Of a stretch of 40,225 nucleotides of DNA, positions 10,465-20,138 are shown piece by piece (positions within the stretch are counted from its first letter, which is position 1; each line of letters starts with the position of its first letter). Source of the stretch: Tritrichomonas foetus. Lineage: Eukaryota > Parabasalia > Tritrichomonadida > Tritrichomonadidae. The notes below the pieces were generated by a model that had not been told where the DNA came from, did no database searches, and saw nothing but the letters and a program-made list of their open reading frames with translations. Both the position numbers and the translations under genes were made by a program. The stretch spans positions 144,037-184,261 of the forward strand of contig MLAK01000838.1 in NCBI GenBank assembly GCA_001839685.1, given 5' to 3'.

Positions 10465-10725
10465 TTTCTTTTTTTTGCGATTTTCTTTTTCTTTTTGAAT
10501 TCAACTATTTTTAAACGGCCTCAAAATATTCTGTGAATGAAATTGAAAGCTTTACATGATCACCAACCAAATGAATTACATTCAAAATATGAAGAAATAC
10601 TCAATGTAAATTGTATTGAATTTCGTAAATTTCTTTACTATTCGGCCAAATATAATATGAAAATAATTGAATGGTGAAAAACAAATTAAAGCGGGAAACT
10701 CGTTATTTCAAATCGTTAATCAAAA

Positions 10726-11946
10726 ATGACAAGCAGCACGACACTTGTTCGAGTTTCCAAGAACCGGGCAAAGATGCCTGGTCCAGGCGAGTATGTAATA
10801 CATCCTACGTTCGGCACAGAAGGAATTCGGCCCAGTTTTGGTGGAAGACCGCACGAAAAAGAGAAGGAAAAAGGAATTGGTTATGAAAATATCGGATCAA
10901 CGATAGGAGCTGGCCCAAAGTGGTCTTTCCACGCACGACCAAAAGAGCGAAACATTCAATCATCACCCGGCCCAGATTATCTTCCCCCATCGTTCGGTAA
11001 AAACGCCCCAAGTTCGTCGTTTCATGGTTATGTGAAGCAAATCAGATCCAGCGATAAAAGTCCAGGTCCAGGCCAATATCAAGTTAATTCGCCGATTACA
11101 AAAGGAAAAGGATTTACTTTAAAAGCGCGAGTTTTCCCCCCAGACGAAGGGAAAAATGACAGCCCGGGTCCCAAATACTCATATGATTATAAAACAACAC
11201 TTCCAAATGCAAAAGGATTTCAATACCACCCCATGATAGAAACGAAACAAAAAATAGATTCAACACCTGGCCCTGGCCACTATGTTGTTGACAGAAAACT
11301 TGCAAGTTCAGCTATGTCTTTTCATGGTTATCACAAAGAGGTCAAAAAAGACGTTTTTCCAGGACCTGGCCAGTATCCAGTCAAGCACGATCTTGGCGCA
11401 GATGCACCTAAGTTCTCAATTCGTCCGCGCATTGAAAAAGAAAATAAAGTGTCAGGCGCGCGCTATGAGGTCATTCCATCAACAGTTGGTGATGGCCCTA
11501 AATGGTCACTTGGCAAGAGGGTTGATGTGAAACAAAAAGAAACCAGCCCTGGACCAAATTATGTCCCTCCGCCACTAGGAAAGGACTCACGCCATTCTTC
11601 GTTGTATTCCAGACACGATGAAACGAAAAGAACAACACCATTGCAAACACCTGGCCCAGGAAAGTATCAAATTAAGTCATCCATCGGTGATGGCAAGAAA
11701 TTTACACTAAAAGCGAGACAATTTCCACCAGATGAAGGAAAAACAGTCAGTCCAGGGCCTGCTGCTTACAAAGTGAACTTCAATGATGCACCACCGCCCA
11801 GAACAATTCACCCGCTCGTGAAAGATCCAACTGACAAAGAAGCCAAGCCGAAATACAATTACATTGATAACTCATTTGGAAAAGATGCACCGAAATTCAC
11901 AATTGGTAGAAAAGAAGATCTCGATCTCGAACCAGGCTTGCCATAA
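10726..11946 (+). CDS. SHIPPO/STPGR (sperm-tail PG-rich repeat) axonemal protein
   Basis: The 406-residue protein consists of about ten Pro-Gly-Pro repeats of the SHIPPO/STPGR type, for example MPGPGEY, SPGPDYLPPSFGK, SPGPGQY, TPGPGHY, FPGPGQY, SPGPNY, TPGPGKY and SPGPAAY; one unit near residue 242 (SGARYEV) has lost the motif. Family members (ODF3, CIMAP) bind along or inside flagellar microtubules, so this is probably a structural protein of the flagella or axostyle. Two stretches about 195 residues apart are close copies, showing an internal duplication. The ATG at 10726 follows TCAAAA directly. An overlapping open frame from 10671 in another register is a shadow. Confidence 0.88.
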   Translation: MTSSTTLVRVSKNRAKMPGPGEYVIHPTFGTEGIRPSFGGRPHEKEKEKGIGYENIGSTIGAGPKWSFHARPKERNIQSSPGPDYLPPSFGKNAPSSSFHGYVKQIRSSDKSPGPGQYQVNSPITKGKGFTLKARVFPPDEGKNDSPGPKYSYDYKTTLPNAKGFQYHPMIETKQKIDSTPGPGHYVVDRKLASSAMSFHGYHKEVKKDVFPGPGQYPVKHDLGADAPKFSIRPRIEKENKVSGARYEVIPSTVGDGPKWSLGKRVDVKQKETSPGPNYVPPPLGKDSRHSSLYSRHDETKRTTPLQTPGPGKYQIKSSIGDGKKFTLKARQFPPDEGKTVSPGPAAYKVNFNDAPPPRTIHPLVKDPTDKEAKPKYNYIDNSFGKDAPKFTIGRKEDLDLEPGLP

Positions 11947-12260
11947 GAATTTATATATATTTAATAGAGTTCTATTTCTTTTTCCCTTTTCTTTTTTGTT
12001 TAAATTTTAATCAGATCACTTTCGAATTTATTTCTTTTTTATCTTTTTAAATGAGTAAATTTTATACATTTAAAATTAACAGAGATTCTTGTGTACACCG
12101 ATGATTCAGAGAATATCGGATTCCAAATCCAACAATGAATTCATAAAATTGATCATCTTGAATTTGAGAGAGATTCATGTAAAGTATTTAAAATCTCTCT
12201 AAAATCCTGCCATCATCAGAAATATTGAAAAGTAATGATGCCAATAAAATTTGGTCAGTC
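11947..12260. other. Intergenic region, nothing recognised
   Basis: A 314-base AT-rich gap with a pyrimidine-rich stretch just after the SHIPPO stop codon, probably 3' untranslated sequence. The downstream gene's frame is open from a TTG at 12225, but there is no ATG until 12261. Confidence 0.45.
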
Positions 12261-13220
12261 ATGGAATATTCCGATTTTTATAAGGGCAAGTTCTTTTCTG
12301 GGCCAATGGTCCGGGCTTCCTGTCTTCCATTCCGCTTACAGTGCCTCGAATATGGTGCCGATGGCGTTTTTGGACCAGCCACGAGCTGCGAATCGATTTT
12401 AATCAGTCATCTCGATGAAAATGATCCATACTCGCTTTATTTTGGATGGCCAGATAAACCATACATTCACTTCAAATCATCCCCGCTCGAAAAAGGCAAA
12501 CTCGTTTTCCAGATTTTGGCGCATGATCCCTCAACAGCAATTCAAGGTACAGAAAAAGTTATTGGATTTTCTTCAGCGATTGATTTGAACTGCGGCTGTC
12601 CCGAGAGTTTCGCCACCAGTAAAGGAAATGGATCTGCACTCATGAATGATCCGCAGACTGTTTCAGATGTTGTAAAGGCACTCAGAAGGAATTTCAATAT
12701 TCCAATTTCTGTTAAACATAGAATTCATTCTGATATAAACAAATCCATTCAATTTGCTGTAGCTTGTGAAAATGCAGGGGCTTCCGCAATCACAATTCAC
12801 GGGAGACTTAAAGAACAGAAAAATAAAGGGGATGTGGCCTATGACGACATGCGCTTAGTGTTCGAGCACTTGCATGTGGCGAAGATTGGAAATGGTGGAG
12901 TAAAATCTAGAAAGGCTGGTCGAGAAATGATGGAAAAGACAGGATGTGATTCTGTGATGATTTCTGGCGCTGCTCTCAAAAATCCGTCTGTTTTTGCAGA
13001 GGAAATCAAAGATCCAATCGAAGTAGCAAGAAGATACATTGAAATAGCTGAAGAACACTGCAATGATAGACGCGAATGGCGCTGGACATTAACAACGATG
13101 CTGGGAAAGTATAGATATATAACAAAAAATGAAAAATATAATCAAATGGTTCATTTGAACAATTTAAGTGAATTTAGAGACATCCTTTTCGCTGAAAATC
13201 CATTTCCAAAGGACATCTAA
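12261..13220 (+). CDS. tRNA-dihydrouridine synthase, Dus2-like
   Basis: The 319-residue product belongs to the FMN-dependent tRNA-dihydrouridine synthases, which reduce uridine to dihydrouridine in tRNA with NADPH. Visible signatures are the opening strand FFSGPMVRASCLPFR, the catalytic block DLNCGCPESFA with the active cysteine at about residue 113, the phosphate/flavin-side strands PISVKHRI and ITIHGRLKEQ, and the FMN-binding region KIGNGGVKSRKAG followed by CDSVMISGAALKNPSVF. The catalytic-loop wording (CGCPxxF, then KGNGSALM) is closest to Dus2, which modifies U20. There is no C-terminal double-stranded RNA-binding domain as in animal Dus2. The frame is open upstream to a TTG, but 12261 is the first in-frame ATG. 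Confidence 0.9.
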   Translation: MEYSDFYKGKFFSGPMVRASCLPFRLQCLEYGADGVFGPATSCESILISHLDENDPYSLYFGWPDKPYIHFKSSPLEKGKLVFQILAHDPSTAIQGTEKVIGFSSAIDLNCGCPESFATSKGNGSALMNDPQTVSDVVKALRRNFNIPISVKHRIHSDINKSIQFAVACENAGASAITIHGRLKEQKNKGDVAYDDMRLVFEHLHVAKIGNGGVKSRKAGREMMEKTGCDSVMISGAALKNPSVFAEEIKDPIEVARRYIEIAEEHCNDRREWRWTLTTMLGKYRYITKNEKYNQMVHLNNLSEFRDILFAENPFPKDI

Positions 13221-13514
13221 CCTATTTTTATTGCTTATTTATTAAATGTAAAATGACTATCATTAATTTCATGTTCTTTGTATGTAATACTAGTGCAAAT
13301 TATCGATTGATAAATTATTCGGTTTTGGGAAAATATTATTTTCCTAATGAGTTTTATTCGATAAGTTCCTTGTTAGAAAATATTTCTTTTTTCTTAATAT
13401 TAATCGAATTCTTCTGTGATTGTTTGAAAAATTTAAATTTAAAATCAAAGAACAATTAATGCCATTTAAACTGTATCTTTACATATGATAGAATAGAATT
13501 AACAATAATATTGT
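13221..13514. other. Short convergent intergenic region
   Basis: This 294-base AT-rich gap lies between the convergent Dus2-like and PP5 genes. A 68-codon plus-strand open frame (13253-13459) is AT-driven, hydrophobic and has no upstream initiator motif, so I do not call it a gene. Confidence 0.4.
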
Positions 13515-15080
13515 TCAGATATTTTCTTCATTTGGTTGATTGGTATCTATTTCTTCTCCTTTTTTCGTTTGATTAGATGTGCTTCCAAACGGTTGGACCG
13601 AATCAAATTTCACAAACTCGACATCACCCATTTGTCCTGATTCATCGAAAGAAATCTTCAAAAGAGCCCCGAGGTTTCCAACTTTCCCCATGTAATTAGG
13701 TGCAGAAAATACTGTGATGCATTTTCCATTTTGTGTAATAGAAAACCCATCATTTTGAACTTGATGTGATCGAATTAACAAACGAAGTCCATTTTCACGA
13801 AGGAATTTTTCTGTAACATCGGTACCAAAGTTTTTTGTTTGACCATTGTCACATCTTCCTGATGATTCAAATCCTTCAGTATCCATTGGATCACTCCATA
13901 AGATGTCGTGCATTGGACCATTCATTGGTGTTTCTTGAAAACGATTCAGTTTCTGAAGTGCTGGAATTGTAATGGTCTGGTCCTGGAATAAACCACCATG
14001 AACGACAAACAGTTGCTTATTAATGATATATCCAAGTGGGAGTGCCTCAAAAACACTTTCAATATGCTTGTAAAGAGCAATACCATATTTTTCAACACAT
14101 TCATCTTGGAATCCATAAAGTTTGTTCATTCCACTTGATTCACTGTGTGTTAGAAATGATAAAAAAAAAAACAATCAATTAGAAATCATTTGATAAATTT
14201 TATCAATATGTTTTATTCTAATCAAAAAAATAAATAATTAGAATAAAACGTATAGATTAAATAATATAAATAAAAATAAAATGAGTTTCTAATTGATTAA
14301 ATAAACATACTGATTTCCTCTTGTCAGAAAAATTGATTTTGGATTGGCGATTTTCCATGAAAATAAAGAAATCAAAACTTCAATTCCTTCATTACCACGA
14401 TCAACAAAATCGCCATTGAATAAATAAGGTCTTTCTTCAGATGGAAAACCATGTGTTTTGAAAATTTCGGCAACATCATGAAATTGTCCGTGAACATCAC
14501 CTACAATAATTATATTTTTTACATCTATATCCACAATATTTGGTAAATCACTAAAAATATCAAAAGCGCATTTCACAATTTCTGAAGCAACTCTTCGAGA
14601 TGGTCGATTTCCATTTAGCATTTCTTCAACGACATCTTGTGCAAAATTTTCAGTAAATCTAGGTATTGGCTCATTGTCATTATCGTTATTCCCAGAATTT
14701 TTATGAATTTCAATTTGTTCTTGAATAAATTTAATTTTTTCAACAAAATTCTGATTTTCTGGATCCAAATTTGAAGCAGATTGATAATCACGTAATGAAT
14801 CTCTCCAATTTTGTGAGTCCTCAAAAATGACAGCACGTTGATGATATGCATCAGAATTGGATGTATCAGATTGAATTGCTTTTGTGGCAGATTGAATAGC
14901 TTCATCTACTTTTTTCATTGCATATTGTGTTGATGACAATTTTGTGTATATTTTTGATAGAGAAATATTATCTTCGATTGGGCATTGTTTAATTGCACCC
15001 ATATACATTATGTGTGCTCGAAAATACTTTTTCTCATTGAAAAACTTATCACCATTGTCGAGCATTTGCTGGAAAGTCAT
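13515..15080 (-). CDS. Serine/threonine phosphatase 5 (PP5) with N-terminal TPRs, one intron
   Basis: Exons are 15080-14311 and 14142-13515, giving 465 residues. Residues 1-125 form three TPR units (for example SDAYHQRAVIFEDSQNWRDS), which in PP5 bind the Hsp90 C-terminus and inhibit the enzyme. After a short Asn/Asp linker comes a PPP catalytic domain with IVGDVHGQFHD, FNGDFVDRG, TRGNHES, VVHGGLF, IRSHQVQ and VFSAPNY. All metal ligands are present once the intron is removed; the intron splits the His codon of GNHE. Residues after the domain form a polar tail. The gene is divergent from CCT6, 220 bases away. TPR plus PPP is diagnostic of PP5. Confidence 0.92.
14143..14310 (-). other. Spliceosomal intron of the PP5 gene, trichomonad type
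   Basis: The 168-base intron begins GTATGT and ends TTTCTAACACACAG, matching the known trichomonad 5' and fused branch-point/3' signals. Removing it joins AAT CA to T GAA and restores the GNHES motif of the phosphatase, so the boundaries are secure. Two nested 13-bp perfect inverted repeats lie inside (14286-14298 with 14173-14185, and 14237-14249 with 14210-14222). They would fold the intron and bring its ends together. Confidence 0.93.
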
Positions 15081-15300
15081 TTTCGAGCGTTTATTAAATT
15101 GAATTATCTCATTAACTTTTTCATATTATATATGGTTCTAATTTGAATGTAGTGGACTATATAAATTAAGAAATTTTGAATATATAAGAAAACCTTTGGC
15201 TAAAATCTTAGTACGATAAAAATTAATATAAAAAGTTATCGAATCAACTTTTTCATTGTATAATAATCGTCCTTGATATGTTCGACTAACATTCTTAAAA

Positions 15301-16875
15301 ATGAGTCGGAGAGAAGAACAACAATCACAGATTTTCAAAAAAGATCAAGCGCAAAACATCAACTTTCAATCGTGCCATTTACTCAATGACTTAATGAAGA
15401 CGAATATTGGACCTTTTGGCTCAATTAAGATGCTCGAATCCGAAAAAGGCGAATTGAAGCTTACAAAGAGCGGTGGTGAGTTGATCAGACAACTTACGAT
15501 TATTCATCCAACAGCATTATTAATCGGAAGAGCCGCCAACGCACAAGATAAAGCATTTCATGATGGAGTCAGTTCAATTATCTGTTTTATTAGCGCACTT
15601 CTCGAACAAAGTGAATACAAACTTTCAGACAGAATTCACCCACGTGTTTTGGTCAAAGGACTTGAAAAAGCGCGAGATTTTGTATTGAAGCAATTAGACG
15701 AACTGTCAATTCCACTTTCTGACACAAGATCAGATCTCTGCGATTATGTGAATTCTTCAGCACTCACAAAATCGCCGATGAATGTTTCAAACATTGTTGT
15801 TGATGCAATTCATTGCATTAAAGAAGAAGACAAGCAAATTGATATGGATCGAGTTGAAGTATTCAAAATCCAAAGTGCAAGGGAATCAGCACGTCTTGTT
15901 AAAGGTTTAGTCCTCGAAATGGGCTTCAGGCATGATTTAATGGCCAAAAAGATGGAAAAGGTGCGAATTTTGGCTTTAAACGTCTCCCTTGAACTTGAAG
16001 ATACTGTTGTGAAGACAATAATGCCTGTAAGTAATGCAGATGAAAGAGAAAGAATGACTATTGCAGAAAGAAAATTTGTTGATAACAAAATCCGTTCAAT
16101 TATAGAATTAAGAGATGCAGTTGGTGGTGATTTCCTATTAGTTAATGGTAAAGGAATAGATCAGCCATCTTTAGATATGCTTGCTCATGCAAATATTTCT
16201 GCACTTCGAAGAGTTTCTCGAAAAACTTTACAGAGACTTGTTTTTGCATGCGGTTGTCGTGTCGTCAACTGTGTAGATGATCTTTTCCCAGCAGTGTTGG
16301 GATATGCTGAAAAAGTGACAGAAGAAGAACATAATAAAGTCAAGTATGTTTTTATTGATGAAGTTCAATCACCAAAAGCTGTTTCAATTGTTTTAGGTGG
16401 AATGAATGTTGCCAATTTAGATTTAACTGAAACAGCTGTAAAAAGTGGTCTTAGAGCATTACAGAATGCTGATAATGATAAAAAGTTATTGCCTGGTGCT
16501 GGTGCAACAGAAATAGCCCTTTCAATTAAGTTACAAGAATATAAAAAAACTCTTGAAGCGAAAGACAGATTGGGTGTTGAAATCTTTTCTGAAGCTCTTC
16601 TTTCTATTCCTCGAACACTGATGAAAAATAGTGGTTTGAATCCTTCTGAAATTATCGGTGAAATGTTAAATGAAGCAGAAACAGGTGAATTAGCAGGAGT
16701 CGATTTAGAGACAGGTGAAGTGATGGATCCAACAGTTTTTGGTATTTATGATAATTATTGTGTGAAAAGAGGAATTTTCCAATCTGCACCAATTGTTGCC
16801 TCACAACTTCTACTTGTTGATGAAATTATTCAATCTACAAAAGTCAAGGAAGCTAAGAAAAAGTCAGAAGATTAA
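15301..16875 (+). CDS. CCT6: Chaperonin CCT subunit zeta (CCT6/TCP-1 zeta)
   Basis: The 524-residue protein is a group II chaperonin subunit of the TRiC/CCT ring that folds actin, tubulin and other cytosolic proteins. Residues 30-75 (LLNDLMKTNIGPFGSIKML, LKLTKSGGEL, IIHPTALLIGRA) match the zeta subunit, where a KMLVSGAGDIKLTKDG-like segment is followed by IQHPTASLIA. The apical domain is intact, and the late ATP-binding motif LLPGAGATEIALS is at about 396-408. The usual GDGTT motif reads HDGVS (residues 87-91), keeping the catalytic Asp but losing the first Gly and both Thr. The length is typical of the family. The ATG at 15301 is the first in frame. Confidence 0.9.
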   Translation: MSRREEQQSQIFKKDQAQNINFQSCHLLNDLMKTNIGPFGSIKMLESEKGELKLTKSGGELIRQLTIIHPTALLIGRAANAQDKAFHDGVSSIICFISALLEQSEYKLSDRIHPRVLVKGLEKARDFVLKQLDELSIPLSDTRSDLCDYVNSSALTKSPMNVSNIVVDAIHCIKEEDKQIDMDRVEVFKIQSARESARLVKGLVLEMGFRHDLMAKKMEKVRILALNVSLELEDTVVKTIMPVSNADERERMTIAERKFVDNKIRSIIELRDAVGGDFLLVNGKGIDQPSLDMLAHANISALRRVSRKTLQRLVFACGCRVVNCVDDLFPAVLGYAEKVTEEEHNKVKYVFIDEVQSPKAVSIVLGGMNVANLDLTETAVKSGLRALQNADNDKKLLPGAGATEIALSIKLQEYKKTLEAKDRLGVEIFSEALLSIPRTLMKNSGLNPSEIIGEMLNEAETGELAGVDLETGEVMDPTVFGIYDNYCVKRGIFQSAPIVASQLLLVDEIIQSTKVKEAKKKSED

Positions 16876-17180
16876 GAAATTGGATATCCGATTTTATTTC
16901 AACTCTTTTTGTTTCAGTAAACTCAAATATATATTAGAATTTAATTTATTCATTCTTCTATGCGGTATTTCTTCAGAATAATTTGAAAAAATCAAAATCA
17001 TGAAAAATAAATAAAATTCACAAAATTTGAAAAAAATAATAGAGTAAAAAGTATCTTTTTTTTATTGTCAGATTGGAAAATCATTAAAAACTTGTCACGA
17101 TGGAAAGATGATGAGATCTGACTAAATGACATTTGATATGAAAAGAATTTTTAAAATTGTAAACAGCCTCATATCAAAAA
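16876..17180. other. Intergenic region, nothing recognised
   Basis: A 305-base AT-rich gap between two plus-strand genes. TCAAAAA lies immediately before the SPT16 ATG and may serve as an initiator. No other structure is seen. Confidence 0.4.
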
Positions 17181-20138
17181 ATGGCTGAGCCGCAGACGAA
17201 TTCTCGCTTCGAGCTCTTCTGTAAGCAATTCTGGACAGAAGAGAACAAAAACTCTTACGGCTATGTTTTAATTCTTTCAAGTGCAAAATCGAAGAAACCA
17301 TATACAATTGACGACGCTTTATACGTATGGTTCTATCAAAACCATACCACGAATACTTACATTGCAATTGGCCACGAAAAAGTCACGATTTTCTGCCTCG
17401 AAAGCCAATCCAAATATTTCTCAGAATTTTCGAGAATGACCGACGTTGAAGTAAAAACATTCTCCAGTGATTTGCCACAGCATGTTCGCGATTTTATTGG
17501 CGATAAAAAGGTTGCAATTACTTCAAATCTTGAAGATAACGATGATTTTTCCTCGCTTTCAACAGAAAACGTTCAAGCCCAAATCGAAGAGATTTTAATA
17601 ATTCATGAAAAGGCCGAACAAACTCGTTGCAGAAACGGAGTAAAAGTTGCTGATCGTGCAATTAAGAAAATCTTGGAACACAATCTCGTTTCGATCATTC
17701 AAGACCACGAGCCAATGGAGTGCACAGAATTTTCGCATTCTGTCGCTTCTGAATTGGACAAGCCAGAAAAGCTAAGCTTGCATTTCAAGCCAAATGAAGT
17801 TCTTCCTGCCTTTCCGCCTGCAGTTTCTTGCGGTAAGAACATAAGTATAGAATTTCCACCGAGATGCGTTGGAGGCATTCCGCCGAATATTATCAACATT
17901 GCAATTTCTGCAACAGTTGGTGTTCGATTTAAGTCATATGTTGGTGCAGTCGGAAGGACTTATTTAATTAATGCAACAGATGAACAAAAAGCAGCTTACA
18001 AAGCCGTCCTAAAAGCTCGTGACGAATGCGTTGCTGCAATGAAAGTCGGCACAAAATATTCCGAAGTTTATGAAGCATTCAAAGGAGCTCTTGATGAAAA
18101 ATATCAACAATACATCCCACAATGTATTGGAAAGTTCGCCGGTGTTCAAATCGGAACAGACTACCATGAAGTCTCAGCAGAATCAACTGATGTTGTTCAA
18201 CCAAATACCACAATTATTTTCACTTTTGGTCTTCAAGATTATCCAGCAGATAGTGATGATTCAATCATGGATAATAAATTCAGCTTCCAAATCACAGATA
18301 CTGTTCAAGTTGCTGAAACTGAAGAAGAAGGCAGCAGGTTTGTGTCATCAGCACCAGTCAAATTCAAGTCAGTTGCATATAAACTTGATCCAGCAGATTC
18401 AAAGAAAATCCAAGAAGAAATATTAAACGATAACACAAACATGGCTGAAAGAACAAGACATCATAAAAATCCTAACCAAGGAAAAAGTGACGACATTAAT
18501 AGTAAAATCTTCCAAGAATTTAAGCGAACTGATCGAAAACGTGATAAAGTCGAAGATGGAAATGCTGCTGATTTAATAGCAGACTCATATAAAAGTGAAA
18601 AAGATATTCCTAACATTTCTGGCCATACAAATCGAATTGTCATTACAGATCACTCTAAAACAGTTTTCTTACCAATTTATGGAATATTAGTCCCATTCCA
18701 TATCAGCTACATTAAACAAGCCCAAGAAGAAACTCTTGATGAAAACTCATCTTATCTCACATTAAGATTCGAAATTCCAAAAGAAGGAATTCATGTTAAA
18801 AATCTTTATATTCGTGAATTAATGTTTACTGCCAAAGGTCAAAAAGTCTTCCAAAGCATTGCCAAAAATATTCGTGATATGAGAACTAAATATCATACTG
18901 AATTAAAGAAACAAAAGGACGAAAAAGGTCTTTATAAATCAAATGAGAAGTTCGAGAAGCTTGAAAGTAACGCGCCTAGAATTTCCGGTAGTAATCTTCA
19001 CATTAGACCTGCTCTTGCTGGTAAAAAGAGTGTTGGAAATCTTGAAGCCCATAAAAATGCATTTAGATACCGTTCTACTTCTGGTGACACTATCATTATC
19101 ATGTATTCAAATATCAGATTGGCAGTCTTCCAACCATCTAAAAAGGAAACAACTACTTTAATCCACTTTATGTTAAACAGGCCCATAAAAATTGCCAATA
19201 AACCAACAAATAATATCACCTTCTTCAAGCAGGTAGTTGAAAGTGCAGTTGACACATCAATGAGATCGTCATCTATGACTGATCAAGGAGAAATTGCTGA
19301 AGAAGAACGCGAAGCAAGAATCAGGAAGAAGATCAATAAAGAATTCCGTGATTTCTGCAAAGCTGTAATGAACTTAGATAATCCGAATAAGCCAAACTTC
19401 GAAATTCCTCAAAAGAAACTTGGATTTTATGGTGTTCCTGACAAATCACGTGTTTTCTTAATGCCAACTTTGAATGCTCTCGTTTCTGTAGCTGAACAAC
19501 CTGCATATGTGTTAATGAGAGATGATATTCAGATTGCCATTTTTGAACACAAAGATCTCAGTTCTCGAACATTTGATTTAACCTTCATTTTAATTGGATG
19601 GGAAACAGCCGAATATAATAGTTCTATTTCACAAATCACTACCATAGATACTGAATACTTTGATACCATTAAAGGATGGCTAGAAGCAATTGAAGTGAAA
19701 TACTACGTAAGGAGGTCAAATCTAAACTGGAAGAAGTGTCTTCCAGACATGAGGAAGAATCAAGAAGCTTTTCAAGATACAATCGGATGGGATGATTTCT
19801 TAGTCGAATCTTCTTCGTCAGATGAAACTGATCCAGAAAACACAGATGATCAAGAGTTCAATGAAGATGATGACGAATATGATGATGATGATGATGACGA
19901 GGAATTTGATGCAGCTGACTCAGATGAAGATGATGATGCACCACCTGAAGATTCATCAGATGAAGGCGAAGACTGGCAACAATTGGAAGAAAAGGCAGTA
20001 TCCTATGATTCAAGGCACTCTCAACGTTTTCAAAGTGATGATGAAGATGTCAATCCACGAAGGAAGCCATCTTCAAAACATGGCAGCCATGGGCACAGCA
20101 GTCACGGACATAGCAGCCACAAATCAAAGCATCATTAA
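17181..20138 (+). CDS. SPT16: FACT complex subunit SPT16
   Basis: The 985-residue protein is the large subunit of FACT, the histone chaperone that dismantles and rebuilds nucleosomes during transcription and replication. Residues 1-430 form the peptidase-M24-like N-terminal lobe, inactive in the family (VWFYQNHTTNTYIAIGHEK near the start, AGVQIGTDYHE later). The middle has the SPT16 dimerisation region (KTVFLPIYGILVPFHISYIK, then FTAKGQKVF) and PH-like modules (LIHFMLNRPIKI, KLGFYGVPDKSRV, LIGWETAEYNSSI). Residues about 885-950 are a long Asp/Glu tail that binds H2A-H2B. The end is unusual: a His/Ser/Gly/Lys-rich tail over the last 20 residues. TCAAAAA directly precedes the ATG. Identification is very secure. 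Confidence 0.95.
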   Translation: MAEPQTNSRFELFCKQFWTEENKNSYGYVLILSSAKSKKPYTIDDALYVWFYQNHTTNTYIAIGHEKVTIFCLESQSKYFSEFSRMTDVEVKTFSSDLPQHVRDFIGDKKVAITSNLEDNDDFSSLSTENVQAQIEEILIIHEKAEQTRCRNGVKVADRAIKKILEHNLVSIIQDHEPMECTEFSHSVASELDKPEKLSLHFKPNEVLPAFPPAVSCGKNISIEFPPRCVGGIPPNIINIAISATVGVRFKSYVGAVGRTYLINATDEQKAAYKAVLKARDECVAAMKVGTKYSEVYEAFKGALDEKYQQYIPQCIGKFAGVQIGTDYHEVSAESTDVVQPNTTIIFTFGLQDYPADSDDSIMDNKFSFQITDTVQVAETEEEGSRFVSSAPVKFKSVAYKLDPADSKKIQEEILNDNTNMAERTRHHKNPNQGKSDDINSKIFQEFKRTDRKRDKVEDGNAADLIADSYKSEKDIPNISGHTNRIVITDHSKTVFLPIYGILVPFHISYIKQAQEETLDENSSYLTLRFEIPKEGIHVKNLYIRELMFTAKGQKVFQSIAKNIRDMRTKYHTELKKQKDEKGLYKSNEKFEKLESNAPRISGSNLHIRPALAGKKSVGNLEAHKNAFRYRSTSGDTIIIMYSNIRLAVFQPSKKETTTLIHFMLNRPIKIANKPTNNITFFKQVVESAVDTSMRSSSMTDQGEIAEEEREARIRKKINKEFRDFCKAVMNLDNPNKPNFEIPQKKLGFYGVPDKSRVFLMPTLNALVSVAEQPAYVLMRDDIQIAIFEHKDLSSRTFDLTFILIGWETAEYNSSISQITTIDTEYFDTIKGWLEAIEVKYYVRRSNLNWKKCLPDMRKNQEAFQDTIGWDDFLVESSSSDETDPENTDDQEFNEDDDEYDDDDDDEEFDAADSDEDDDAPPEDSSDEGEDWQQLEEKAVSYDSRHSQRFQSDDEDVNPRRKPSSKHGSHGHSSHGHSSHKSKHH

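Noticed and set aside
10671..10886. Open frame overlapping the SHIPPO start in another register
   Set aside because: The SHIPPO frame carries clear repeat motifs over the same bases; the other frame is its shadow.
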